A DNA stretch of 64,000 nt, taken from NCBI GenBank assembly GCA_014381825.1, contig JACNKX010000185.1:1-64000 (forward strand), given 5' to 3'. Numbering within the stretch: the first letter of the stretch is position 1; every line of letters begins with the position of its first letter. Under the pieces are notes generated by a model that was given only the letters and a program-made list of their open reading frames with translations, did not search any database and was not told the DNA's origin. A program made the position numbers and the translations under genes. This DNA comes from Planctomycetota bacterium (lineage in GTDB: Bacteria; Planctomycetota; Planctomycetia; Pirellulales; Pirellulaceae). Of this stretch, positions 51,848-61,586 are shown piece by piece.

Positions 51848-54800
51848 CTACTCCGTCTTGTCTGGCCGTGATCGAGCAACACGAAATCCGATATAGGTCC
51901 AAGTTAAATCGGGAGAGTCCCAGGCGATTTTCGACGGATCGTCGGGATCGAGATCCACGCCGAACCGATTGCCATAGTACTTCCCACAGACGCCACGTCT
52001 CGTTCCACTGCGCGAATCGGAGACCCATTCTCTGACGTTTGCCAACATGTCGAATAGCCCGTAGTCGTTTGGCTTTGTGTTTCCGCTTGGCCAGGAGCGA
52101 TTACCTGATTCCGAGACTGACAACGCGTATCCTTCGACCCGGAGATGGTGTTCTCCAAAAAACAATTGCGTTTGTGTCCCGCCGCAGAACGCGAGGTACC
52201 ATTCCTCGCCGGTGGGAAGCCGGTATCCCGTGCGGCTCCGATAATCCGGATATAACTCGACGGCAGGCTCGCCTTCCTGCCATTCTGGGTAGCAGAGTTC
52301 GTTGTCGTCGAGACCTTCCCGTCGGGTGAGCCAATTGCAGTACGACGTCGCGAGCTGCCATTTGACGATAACGACGGGGCAATCCAAAGTCGGTGCCGTG
52401 GTGGAAACGAGCTTATGATCGGGCACAAACTGTTTGAACTGGGACGCAGTCGTCTCGGCAGTTGCGATGTCAAACGCATAGTCCGCCTCGCCACGATCGT
52501 TGACGAGATGCACCATCGTGTGACGCTCGGAGTTCACGTACCAGTTCCGACGCTCGTCTTCCAAAAGTTCGCGAGGCTGGCGACGCGCAGCGGCGAGCCA
52601 CTCCTCCTCGCCCCAGCGTTGGAGTAACCACATCGAAGAACTGGCCAAACCTGCGTCCGTACCAGTTTGAAACCATCCCTTCGCAAGCTGAACTGTCCGC
52701 GCTTTCAAATCTCCCGGCAACTGGCTCGATTCAAACTCGCCAAGGGATTGGAGCAGACCTTGCCGAATGGAATCATTAGTTTCAGCTTGCAGCCTCTCGG
52801 CAATCAGTTGCGGTCGCACGCCCAAGGGCTTCACCCGGTGTATCAATAGGGAACGTGCATCAGCGAAGCCAGAGTTCTCAAATACGCTCCACACTTCGTC
52901 CCCGACCGCACCATGTCGCAGCAGTAATCCAGCCGCGATCGCCCTGCGATGCGAGATCCTGATGCGTTCCGGCTTGGGAACTGATGAATCGACAACGTCG
53001 TCAACGTTTTCGACTAACACTTCGCGAACCGCCGACTGGTATTTGTCAAGTATCGGAAGAACTACTTTCAATTGATCGTATTTTGCGTCGAGAAACCGAT
53101 CTGCAAGTTCCTTGGGATCATCACGAAGGAAATCCACCAACAGCCCCCTGGCGGATGACCGCCGCACTTCCGTCTCGCCGTCGGCGACAAAGACGAGGGA
53201 TAGATGATCAAGCAAGGCAGCTCGCGCGGGATACACTAAGTCGAGCGTCGCCGGATAATACTGTCGGTCGACGTTTGCCACATCGATCAGCATATCGGCG
53301 ATGTAACCCGCATACTGATTCCACTCACTTTGGTCGTCATCGATCTCAGGTGGATCGTAAGCGGCCAAGACAAGAGCGGCATTCAATCGCTGCGAGTCAT
53401 CCGCCGACTCGTCGGAGAGACAACGCCACAGCTCAGGCAGCAGCTTTTCGCGATGCAACTCCAACTCGCCGCGCAACAACAGTAGCATCTCGCGATCCGC
53501 GGTGAGCAGTCGCCGACCCACATCTTCCGCGAGGCTAGGATCTCGACGCAGCAGGGCCAAACGAAGATAAGTCTGACCGCTGCTCCCTTCCTCCGCACGG
53601 GCTTCGGCTGCCTCAAGCTCGGCGATCGACCAGCGGCGATAGTTGTCCAGGCGGTTGAGAAGTCCCGGGACTTCGGACACGCTGGCGGTCGCCAGTTGTC
53701 GCGACAGTGACTTCGCGTTGTTGAACCCGTTAAACTCGTACAAACCCCACGCCCCGAAGATACCGATGACGGCAACGATGAACGTCCAAATGGTATTGCG
53801 AGTTGTTGCCGCCTGCATCATCCGGCGCTGTGAAACGTTCCAAGGGCGACGTCTGGCGAACATAAGAATGTTGAGCCATTCGAAATAGCCGGGCAGATGC
53901 CGTGTGTCAGGTCGAGCGTTCCAGATCTCAGCCCGCTCGGCCAGACGGATCTCTGCACGACCGCGCCGAGATTCACGCTGTGCCCGAGCAAGCCATTCAC
54001 GAATCGCGGGCACGAGATAGTCATGAGTGAGTTGATAGAACTGTTGCTGCGAAGGAGTCGCCTCGTCGTCACGATCACTGCCTTCCGCATCCGTTGGCGT
54101 GATCAATCGCAATTCCGCGTCCAAAACTCGCAACAGAGCATCAAACTGCGCCGGCCGTTCCTCGTATCCTGAAATGGCTAACAGCTCGTTGCGCGACCGC
54201 ATGGAACCTTTGATATTCGCGCCGGGGCGCGGCAGCAATTCCTTCAGGGTCGCATGGACAGCTTTTTCGTGAACGCGATGCTCGGCCGGCGCATTCGAGG
54301 ACGTAAAACACTCGTCCAGGAACATTAGCCCAACGCCAGCAATACCGCCAATCTTCTTCAGGGTGTCAGGCGTCCAAAGTTTTCCCTTGACCATTTCGGC
54401 AAACAACGCCAGTCGTACAGGAATCACTTTGTCGTCTTCCGAAACTTCGCTGATGGCTTGATCAAGGAAGTGAATTTGGTCCAAGGTCAGAGCGCTAAAA
54501 TGATCGGGAAGCCGCCCCAACGCTTGGCCGAATTCGGCGAGTACCTTGCGGGCGTGGAGTTTATCGAACAGATCCACAAGAGCCATGTTCTTGTTCTGGA
54601 GTAGTTCGATTTCCAGCTCGGACATAAACCGACTGACGGCCAGCCAAAAATCATCTCGAATCAACAGCACGCACTGAACGCGATCACCGTCGCACTGTCG
54701 CAGCGCCAATGCCAATTCCGAATCGGCCTGCTCGTCCGTTGAATACAGCCACTGTTCGAACTGGTCGATAACGATCAGTACCTTCTGGCCGGCCCCCATG

Positions 54801-56203
54801 ACGCGACCGTGTCGCAACCGGGCAATCGATTCCCGCAATCCCAAGTCCGTCGCCAAGTACGGGCACTGGCGGCGAAGACGGTTTAACAAACGCGACTCGG
54901 TGGCATTCGGAGCTGCTTCGATAAAGACCGGCGCCACCGACTCGGGCAACGCCGGCAACAAGCCGGCTTTGACAAATGAAGACTTTCCGCAGCCCGAAGG
55001 CCCGTAGATCAATCCAACGCGAAAAGAGTTCTCTGGGTCCGTCGCCAGGATGCGGGACCGCCAAAATCGGATCGAGTCGGGAATACCGTCGCGGCCACGC
55101 GCTCCCGGCAACAAACGAAAGAAAAAATGAGCATCTTCCCGTTCAAATGATCGCAGACCTTTGGGGACGACGCCCAGCAATTGCTGACTCGAATGCGATC
55201 CGGAGATCTCTGACGAGGACACAACATCGGCACCAACAACGCTGAGTCCCGAGTTCTCGCCAAGAAACTGCTTCAAGTCCTCAGAAAAATCGAGCGCCGT
55301 CTGATAACGGTCCGCAGACCGTTTGCCGAGCGCCTTGATGCAGATGCGTTCCAGTTCCGTCGGAATACTGCGATTCACTTCGCGCAAGGGCAGAGCCTCG
55401 TGTTTGCGAACTTGTCGGAGGACCTCCACGGCGCTATTACCTTGGAACGGACGTGTACCGACAAGCAACTCGTACAGAACGACACCGAGGCTAAAAACGT
55501 CCGAACGCCCATCGACTAAATGATTCTCGCCACGCGATTGCTCAGGGCTCATGTAAGCAGGCGTGCCAGCCGCGCGCGATGACTCCACAAACTGGTCGTC
55601 TTGCAGCGCGAGTCCGAAGTCCGCCACGTACGGCTGCCCTCGTTTGTCGAGAAGCAGGTTGCCTGGCTTGATATCACGATGCACGATGCCCATGGAGTGG
55701 ACATAGTGCAAGGCTTCGACAACGGTCGCGATGATCTCAACCGACTCGCCAACCGACAGCGGCGATTGCTTCATCCGAGTGTCGAGATCGCTTCCATCGA
55801 TGAAGCGCGAGACCACGTAGCAGAGACCATCTTCCGTACGGCCTGCGTCGTGCACGGGAACCACGTTGGGATGTTCTAGCTTCGCCAGCGTGCGTGCTTC
55901 CGCAAGAAACGCATCGACGTCGACCGACGATCTGATGCGATCCCGGTGGGGCACTTTGATCGTTACATGACGCTCCAACTCGTCGTCGCGAGCCAAGTAA
56001 ACACATCCGAAGCCACCACGACCAAGGAGCCTGTCCACCTTGTATCGACCGATCTGGTTTGGCACACCGGACGCGTGTCTCGCCGGGCCTGAATGCTGGG
56101 TTGATTCGTCGGTGTGCTCAAGCGTGACATCGGGCATGACAGGCAACGGCATGGCGCCTGTCTCGTCGAGCTGTTCGGCCGGGGCATCGGAGTCTTGATT
56201 CAT
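51848..56203 (-). CDS. Ser/Thr kinase, nSTAND-type ATPase and FGE-sulfatase fusion
   Basis: This 1451-residue protein has a kinase domain (about 53-320; G-R-G-G-F-G-C-V, H-R-D-I-K-P-G-N, A-D-F-G) and then an ATPase domain with the P-loop Y-G-P-S-G-C-G-K-S-S (about 394-403) and V-K-A-G-L-L-P-A-L-P, characteristic of nSTAND1 NTPases, plus V-L-I-V-I-D-Q-F-E-Q as Walker B. A membrane helix lies near 800, followed by helical repeats (about 830-1220), and a C-terminal FGE-sulfatase/SUMF1 domain (about 1235-1445; Y-R-L-P-T-G-E-E-W, D-M-L-A-N-V-R-E-W-V). STAND ATPases act as ligand-triggered switches. ATG 56203 is preferred over a longer frame to 56326. Confidence 0.9.
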   Translation of the reverse strand: MNQDSDAPAEQLDETGAMPLPVMPDVTLEHTDESTQHSGPARHASGVPNQIGRYKVDRLLGRGGFGCVYLARDDELERHVTIKVPHRDRIRSSVDVDAFLAEARTLAKLEHPNVVPVHDAGRTEDGLCYVVSRFIDGSDLDTRMKQSPLSVGESVEIIATVVEALHYVHSMGIVHRDIKPGNLLLDKRGQPYVADFGLALQDDQFVESSRAAGTPAYMSPEQSRGENHLVDGRSDVFSLGVVLYELLVGTRPFQGNSAVEVLRQVRKHEALPLREVNRSIPTELERICIKALGKRSADRYQTALDFSEDLKQFLGENSGLSVVGADVVSSSEISGSHSSQQLLGVVPKGLRSFEREDAHFFFRLLPGARGRDGIPDSIRFWRSRILATDPENSFRVGLIYGPSGCGKSSFVKAGLLPALPESVAPVFIEAAPNATESRLLNRLRRQCPYLATDLGLRESIARLRHGRVMGAGQKVLIVIDQFEQWLYSTDEQADSELALALRQCDGDRVQCVLLIRDDFWLAVSRFMSELEIELLQNKNMALVDLFDKLHARKVLAEFGQALGRLPDHFSALTLDQIHFLDQAISEVSEDDKVIPVRLALFAEMVKGKLWTPDTLKKIGGIAGVGLMFLDECFTSSNAPAEHRVHEKAVHATLKELLPRPGANIKGSMRSRNELLAISGYEERPAQFDALLRVLDAELRLITPTDAEGSDRDDEATPSQQQFYQLTHDYLVPAIREWLARAQRESRRGRAEIRLAERAEIWNARPDTRHLPGYFEWLNILMFARRRPWNVSQRRMMQAATTRNTIWTFIVAVIGIFGAWGLYEFNGFNNAKSLSRQLATASVSEVPGLLNRLDNYRRWSIAELEAAEARAEEGSSGQTYLRLALLRRDPSLAEDVGRRLLTADREMLLLLRGELELHREKLLPELWRCLSDESADDSQRLNAALVLAAYDPPEIDDDQSEWNQYAGYIADMLIDVANVDRQYYPATLDLVYPARAALLDHLSLVFVADGETEVRRSSARGLLVDFLRDDPKELADRFLDAKYDQLKVVLPILDKYQSAVREVLVENVDDVVDSSVPKPERIRISHRRAIAAGLLLRHGAVGDEVWSVFENSGFADARSLLIHRVKPLGVRPQLIAERLQAETNDSIRQGLLQSLGEFESSQLPGDLKARTVQLAKGWFQTGTDAGLASSSMWLLQRWGEEEWLAAARRQPRELLEDERRNWYVNSERHTMVHLVNDRGEADYAFDIATAETTASQFKQFVPDHKLVSTTAPTLDCPVVIVKWQLATSYCNWLTRREGLDDNELCYPEWQEGEPAVELYPDYRSRTGYRLPTGEEWYLAFCGGTQTQLFFGEHHLRVEGYALSVSESGNRSWPSGNTKPNDYGLFDMLANVREWVSDSRSGTRRGVCGKYYGNRFGVDLDPDDPSKIAWDSPDLTWTYIGFRVARSRPDKTE

Positions 56204-56464
56204 CACGATTTCGATGTGGGTCGTGAGATGTCTCACTACGCGAGACGTTTCCGCACGGCTGCTGCCACCCCGACCAACGTTCGACGAGCCGACAATCGGC
56301 TCGCAAGTTAAACGCCGGACTCGCAATTCAAATTGACACTAGGACGATGCCCTTTAACTCTCAATCGCACAATTGTTACACGACATCCGGCAGATTGCAA
56401 TGAACGATTGATAACCGGAAGACCGAAGCTGGGGCGAGCAGGACCATTCGGCTGCCTACATCGG

Positions 56465-57532
56465 CTACACATATTTCTCGCGCAGCCTCCGAGCGGCTTC
56501 GACTTCGTTCTTCAACTTCGTGTAGACCTCGTCGATACTTACCTTCGCCGCTGAACCCGGAGCAAAACCGCATTCGGGATTAAGTGTGATTCTTTCCGGA
56601 GCAACAAATTCGAGTGCTTGTTCGACGCGCGCTACAATCGTGTCCGCGGAATCGACTTCACCAGGCAGGCAACTTACGCAGCCGAGCCCGATCTCGACAT
56701 CTTCTGGCAGTTCGCGAAAAACGGACATCTCCCCCGAGCCAGGTGTCGTAAACTCCATGGTGATGTGCCCGACGCCCAAACGTCGGAGCTGCGGCATGAT
56801 GGGATCGTAGCCGCCTTGGTGTTGTGCCTCGCCACGCGCTCGCGCGCCGGCTCGTCGGCAAAGGTGAACGGCAAGTCTGACATCGGCAAAGTCCGCCACA
56901 ACTTGATTGTCCATATCGACGGCGAAGTCAGCCGCGCGATCCGCATCGTCGTAGTTCGCGCGAACTTCTGGATCAACAAACAAGCAAAGATGCGGATCGT
57001 CGACTTGAATGATCGAGACGCCTTCGGCACGTAACAATTCAATTTCGCGACGCAAGATGGGCACACAATCTTGTACGAAGGACTCTCGAGTTGGATACGC
57101 TTTCGAAGACGCCGTAGCGTCCCACATGCGTTCGCCTAGCAATGCCGGTGCCGGCAATGTCGCTTTGATTTGCCGATCGGTAAGCGTCTTCAGAAACGCA
57201 ACTTCCTTCGCAATGAAGCCCGGCTCTTTTGGTGACAACCGATCGACGACGACCGTCCAGGGTCGACCATCCGCAGGATTCAGGCTCAACTCGAAACCAT
57301 GAGCCAATTCAGCGATCACGCCAATATAGGACTTCCTCCACCACTCGCCGTCGGAAATGACGTCCAATCCTGCAGCTTCTTGCAACGCCACGACGGATCG
57401 GATCGCCGCCCCCATCAATCGTTGATACTCATCGCCGGAGTACGGGCAATCGTCAGCAATCAGATCTTTGACAAAATCCGGACGGGGCATGGAACCGATG
57501 ATCGACGCCGGAAAGAGCGGTCTATCAGACAT
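56465..57532 (-). CDS. MetE-like cobalamin-independent methyltransferase (C-terminal domain type)
   Basis: This 355-residue protein matches the zinc-binding catalytic half of cobalamin-independent methionine synthase. It starts P-A-S-I-I-G-S-M-P-R-P and has V-I-S-D-G-E-W-W-R. Zinc ligands are visible in V-H-L-C-R-R, M-E-F-T-T-P-G and N-P-E-C-G-F-A-P-G. The N-terminal folate-binding half of classical MetE is absent, so the methyl donor may differ. ATG 57532 is used. It is the last gene of a unit with an OPA transporter and a nucleotidyltransferase, which argues against a simple methionine role. Confidence 0.85.
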   Translation of the reverse strand: MSDRPLFPASIIGSMPRPDFVKDLIADDCPYSGDEYQRLMGAAIRSVVALQEAAGLDVISDGEWWRKSYIGVIAELAHGFELSLNPADGRPWTVVVDRLSPKEPGFIAKEVAFLKTLTDRQIKATLPAPALLGERMWDATASSKAYPTRESFVQDCVPILRREIELLRAEGVSIIQVDDPHLCLFVDPEVRANYDDADRAADFAVDMDNQVVADFADVRLAVHLCRRAGARARGEAQHQGGYDPIMPQLRRLGVGHITMEFTTPGSGEMSVFRELPEDVEIGLGCVSCLPGEVDSADTIVARVEQALEFVAPERITLNPECGFAPGSAAKVSIDEVYTKLKNEVEAARRLREKYV

Positions 57533-57533
57533 A

Positions 57534-58301
57534 TCACTTCTCCAAATGACGGGAGGTCCAGAATTCGCGCGCGTACTCGAAGTCCTGCTGTGTATCAACT
57601 TCGATATATCCGCCGGGCGTATCGACATGCGACATCCGTTGGCCGGCTTCGATCATGTCTTGCAGCAGGTGGATGAAGTAAGCCTTCTCGAAGACCTTGG
57701 CATCGCGGAAAGTTTGCCCCGCGAACTCCTCTCGTCGACGATGATAGTGCTTGCGAAATGCGGAAGCGCCTGCGGTCGAAAACTTCGCGAGTCCAATAAA
57801 CTCGCCATGCGCATGTGCTTCGTCGATTTCGCGATGAACGCGAGTGATTTCACCGTTCGAAACGGTGACCTTTTCCGCATCGTCACTCGGGTGTTCGGTG
57901 CGATGCTCGTACCGCACAAGCCACTCGCTATCAACACCCAACGCGATGTCCGCATCACTCTGCGCAACGAGATCAACGATCGCAGGCGTAAAGAGAACAT
58001 CCGAATAACAGCAGACAAATGGCTCGTCCATGAGGTCCTCAGCGTACATTAGCGAAGCGAGAATGTTGTTGTTCGGCCAGTCGGCGTTATGACGAAACGT
58101 GAACTCGGGGAAATCCTCTTGCACGCGGTCAATGCGATACCCGCCAATGAATGCGATGTCGTCGATGCCGTTCTGACGAAATGCATCGATCGCCCAATCG
58201 AGCATCCGACGACCGCCGACTTCGGCATAGCACTTTGGTGTATCCGCCGTTGTCGGCATTAGCCGACTCCCGCGTCCGGCTCCGATGATGATGGCTCTCA
58301 T
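57534..58301 (-). CDS. Nucleotidyltransferase (CTP:phosphocholine or aminoethylphosphonate type)
   Basis: This 255-residue enzyme starts M-R-A-I-I-I-G-A-G-R-G-S-R-L-M-P-T-T, the nucleotide loop of NTP transferases, with T-P-K-C-Y-A-E-V-G as the conserved Lys segment. Within the family it resembles LicC/PntC-like cytidylyltransferases that activate phosphocholine or 2-aminoethylphosphonate. The preceding gene overlaps it by 4 bases and encodes an organophosphate antiporter, which suits a phosphorylated substrate. The actual substrate is not fixed by sequence. Confidence 0.85.
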   Translation of the reverse strand: MRAIIIGAGRGSRLMPTTADTPKCYAEVGGRRMLDWAIDAFRQNGIDDIAFIGGYRIDRVQEDFPEFTFRHNADWPNNNILASLMYAEDLMDEPFVCCYSDVLFTPAIVDLVAQSDADIALGVDSEWLVRYEHRTEHPSDDAEKVTVSNGEITRVHREIDEAHAHGEFIGLAKFSTAGASAFRKHYHRRREEFAGQTFRDAKVFEKAYFIHLLQDMIEAGQRMSHVDTPGGYIEVDTQQDFEYAREFWTSRHLEK

Positions 58302-59617
58302 GATGTTACTCGATCCGCTTGGTTCTCGATTGCCTTACAGCTTGTGTCAGCCGTGGCGTTCCACAAAACACCAGCAGCGATCGCGGCGAGAAAGGCGCAT
58401 GCCGCCCAGGCATAAATCGCAAACTCCCAACCGTAGTACTCATACAGATGACCCGTCAAGACATCGCCAAACAAAGCAGCGCCGATGTAGCCCATAAAAT
58501 TGACGAAACCCGCCGCAGCCGCCGACGTGCCTTTGCGGGCCAAGTCGGCGGGAGCTGTTCCCACGAGTAACACTTGCGGTCCGAAGGTGCAGAAGCCAAT
58601 CAACGCCAGCAATATCACGGTGCCAATCACGCTGGTGCGCACCATCAGGTCGTAGAAAAGTGTCAACACGCCTAACAGCGTCAACAGAACACAAATCACA
58701 GGAGCACGGCGACTGCCGAAGAATCGATCCGTGGCCCATCCTGAGAGAAACACCCCGGCGACGGCTCCGACGGGAAGCACTGCGATCTTTAAGGCCGACT
58801 TGCCGAGTCCTGTCTCCTGCACGTCACTCAAATGCGCAAGGCCCCAATCTGCGTAACCGTATCGGCACGCGTTCAGCATCCCAAGTGAAATACCCAGCAT
58901 CCACAGAGTCGGGTTCGTCACCGTCAGATACGCAGTCTCGGCAAACGATAGCTTGTCGTCACCGGACACATTGGTCGACACAGCTTTCGCGGCGGCGACA
59001 TCGTCTGGATGCTCCTTCAAAAACGCGAGCATCACCATGGAACACGCAGCCAACACACCTGCCGGAACGAACATCGCACCTCGCCACCCCAGCAGCTGCG
59101 CCGAATAACCCGCCAGGATAACCGACAGCGCCGCAGTCACTTGATACCCCGTCCCAACGATGCCGATCACCTTGCCGCGTCGGAGGACCGGAATCCAATT
59201 CGCGATCACTCGAACACAAGGAGTCCAACCGAGCGACTGAGAATACCCATTCATCGCCCACACGAAAAGTAAGAAGTATGCCGCCGTCCCTGCGCCAAAG
59301 CAGGCACATAAGGCTGCCGAACCTAGCATGCCAATGCCGAGCATTTTGCGAGGCGGAAGTTGTTCAGACAACTGCCCGTTGATCAGCTGACCAAGCGCGT
59401 AAGCGATTTTGAGCGAGCCAAGAATCCAACCAATCGTATCGGCTCCGAGTCCTAGGCCGCCGTCTTCAAGCGGTGCCTTCAAACCCGGCACGGCAGCTGA
59501 GATATTGGCTCGACAGAAGTAGAACGCTCCGTAGGTGAACCAGACGGTCCATATCAGCGTATTCTCGCCGTGATGGAGGCGTGGAATTTGTTCTAGATTG
59601 GATGCGGACTTTGACAC
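58298..59617 (-). CDS. MFS transporter, organophosphate:phosphate antiporter (OPA) type
   Basis: This 439-residue protein has 12 membrane helices. The motif Y-G-A-F-Y-F-C-R-A-N-I-S in helix 1 and N-G-Y-S-Q-S-L-G-W-T-P-C-V-R in helix 4 are typical of the GlpT/UhpT group, which exchange organophosphates for phosphate. It starts with GTG. Its stop overlaps the start of the nucleotidyltransferase, so transport and activation of a phosphorylated or phosphonate compound may be linked. Confidence 0.88.
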   Translation of the reverse strand: MSKSASNLEQIPRLHHGENTLIWTVWFTYGAFYFCRANISAAVPGLKAPLEDGGLGLGADTIGWILGSLKIAYALGQLINGQLSEQLPPRKMLGIGMLGSAALCACFGAGTAAYFLLFVWAMNGYSQSLGWTPCVRVIANWIPVLRRGKVIGIVGTGYQVTAALSVILAGYSAQLLGWRGAMFVPAGVLAACSMVMLAFLKEHPDDVAAAKAVSTNVSGDDKLSFAETAYLTVTNPTLWMLGISLGMLNACRYGYADWGLAHLSDVQETGLGKSALKIAVLPVGAVAGVFLSGWATDRFFGSRRAPVICVLLTLLGVLTLFYDLMVRTSVIGTVILLALIGFCTFGPQVLLVGTAPADLARKGTSAAAAGFVNFMGYIGAALFGDVLTGHLYEYYGWEFAIYAWAACAFLAAIAAGVLWNATADTSCKAIENQADRVTS

Positions 59618-59702
59618 GGCAAGTCACTTCGCGCGGGTAGGTGCGATTCAGCGAAGTGTGAATGGTACGGGATCGAGCAGTCGATTACGAGGCACGGCGG
59701 CA

Positions 59703-61364
59703 CTACTTCTCGCCCGAAACCGTTTCGGCGATATTCTGCGAATGATCGCAGACGCGAGCGTAGGCGTTGAGCGTCGCGAGCCAAGCGACTGAGATGACCG
59801 GCGCAATGGTCCGACCTGACAACTCTTCCAAATGCCGGCGGCGCAACATCTTGATCTCGTTGCGCAATCGCTTCGCTAACGCGTCCGTCTTCGTCAGTAC
59901 ATTCGCATTGGAATGCACGAAGCCCTCGTTGACTGCGGACACGTACTCACTGATGTGCTGATTGAGTTCAGTCAGGCTCTTGCGTTGCTCCACAGTGAAA
60001 CGATGTCCATTGCGGCGTAGCTTGCGGTCAAAGTTATCCAAGTCTGCAATGTAATCACTGACTGATTCGTACTCGTCGGCGATGCGCAGCTGGCCGCGAG
60101 CTTCTTCAGCAACGGAATGCGGTACGTTGCCCGACAGCAGGTTAGTGACGAAGTGAACGATTTCGTCGTGCATCGAGTCGAGAACCTGTTCGCGAGTTTT
60201 TAACCGATCTGCCAACTTCTTGTCAGGATCCTCTTGCTGAACTAACTCCGCTAGCCAGCCAAGCATCTTTGCGCACCCCGCGCCCATCTTGACGATCTCT
60301 TTATGCGACTGCTCGATTGCCAGTGACGGAGTCTCAACCATCCGGACGTCGAGGTCCGTCAAATGCGGTTTCTCTTTGAATGACTTGGATGGCACGACGC
60401 GTTCCAACATGCGGACCAACATCGGTGCAAACGGCAAAAAGAGCAGTGTATTCGTAACATTGAAGACCGTGTGGGTCGTCGCGATCCCAACCGTTGTGGC
60501 GTCTCCGTGAAACACCATTTGGACAAACGGGACGAGCCACACAATGAATTTGATGTACCAAGCGAATAGTAGCGTGATCCAGAAAACGCCAATGATATTG
60601 AACAGGACATGGAAATACGCGGCCCGACGTGCGTTTGTTGTGGCGCCTATGGACGCGAGCAAGGCCGTGACTGTCGTTCCGACGTTCTCGCCAAGCACAA
60701 GCGCGGCAGCGGTTTCCAATGAGATGACGCCAGTAGCGGCGAGAGACATTGTGATACCAAGTGTGGCCGAGGAAGATTGAACGATCACCGTTAGGATGCA
60801 ACCGGCCAACGCACAGCCGAGAACGCCGGGATAGTTACTTGCATCAAACCGCTTGAACCAAGCTTCGAACTCCGGCATCTCTTTAATCATCGAGCACGCA
60901 TCCTTCATCAGTTCTAAGCCGAAGAACACCATGCCGACTCCCATGATCGCCATCGCCCAATAGCGCCAACGGTCTCCCTTCGAAAACAGGTAGACGAACG
61001 CGGCAGCGCCTAATATCGGCAAGCCGTACTTTCCGATCTTCAGGACCAGAATCCATCCTGTGATCGTCGTACCAATATTTGCCCCCATGATTACGCCAAC
61101 GCCTTGCGCCAACTCCATCACACTGCTATTAACAAATCCGACCACCATCACCGTGGTAACCGAGCTGGATTGCACGACGACCGTTACGGTCGTTCCGACG
61201 ATTGTCGCCAGGTAGCGGTTATTGGTTGCCAGCCCAATCATTCGCCGCAGGCTGCTTCCCGCGACCGCCTGCATACCGTCGGACATATACTTCATGCCGA
61301 GGAGAAAAATCCCAAGTCCGCCAACGATTTCGAAGGCCATTTTGACAAGAGTTTCAAGTTCCAC
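59703..61364 (-). CDS. Na/Pi cotransporter family protein with PhoU-like tail
   Basis: This 553-residue protein has the paired Q-S-S-S motifs of the NptA/Na-Pi family (V-V-Q-S-S-S-V-T-T and V-Q-S-S-S-A-T-L-G) within about eight membrane helices (5-310), and a cytoplasmic PhoU-like helical domain (about 350-540). It takes up, or in some bacteria exports, phosphate with sodium. The GTG start gives the expected M-E-L-E-T-L-V-K. It lies 85 bp upstream of the OPA-type transporter gene and faces the same way. Confidence 0.92.
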   Translation of the reverse strand: MELETLVKMAFEIVGGLGIFLLGMKYMSDGMQAVAGSSLRRMIGLATNNRYLATIVGTTVTVVVQSSSVTTVMVVGFVNSSVMELAQGVGVIMGANIGTTITGWILVLKIGKYGLPILGAAAFVYLFSKGDRWRYWAMAIMGVGMVFFGLELMKDACSMIKEMPEFEAWFKRFDASNYPGVLGCALAGCILTVIVQSSSATLGITMSLAATGVISLETAAALVLGENVGTTVTALLASIGATTNARRAAYFHVLFNIIGVFWITLLFAWYIKFIVWLVPFVQMVFHGDATTVGIATTHTVFNVTNTLLFLPFAPMLVRMLERVVPSKSFKEKPHLTDLDVRMVETPSLAIEQSHKEIVKMGAGCAKMLGWLAELVQQEDPDKKLADRLKTREQVLDSMHDEIVHFVTNLLSGNVPHSVAEEARGQLRIADEYESVSDYIADLDNFDRKLRRNGHRFTVEQRKSLTELNQHISEYVSAVNEGFVHSNANVLTKTDALAKRLRNEIKMLRRRHLEELSGRTIAPVISVAWLATLNAYARVCDHSQNIAETVSGEK

Positions 61365-61554
61365 AAAGAAGCACCTTGTTGGGGTTAAGTTCGGCTTTAC
61401 ATGCGATTAAAGAGCGAATTCTACGATGCCTCCTACCCGACACAAGACCCCCGAAAAACAGCCTGACAGGGATCTCGAGCGGTCACAGCTCGCCGCTCAA
61501 CTCGAATCGCCTTCAGAAGCCACGACAACTGCCTATTCGCGAGGTCGCGTACCA

Positions 61555-61586
61555 CATTGTCCTGGAATTACATTGTCCTGGAATTA
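61555..61586 (+). repeat. 16-bp tandem duplication at a gene end
   Basis: CATTGTCCTGGAATTA occurs twice in direct succession (61555-61570 and 61571-61586). The second copy contains the stop codon (TTA on this strand, TAA on the other) of the minus-strand gene ending at 61584. Confidence 0.85.
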
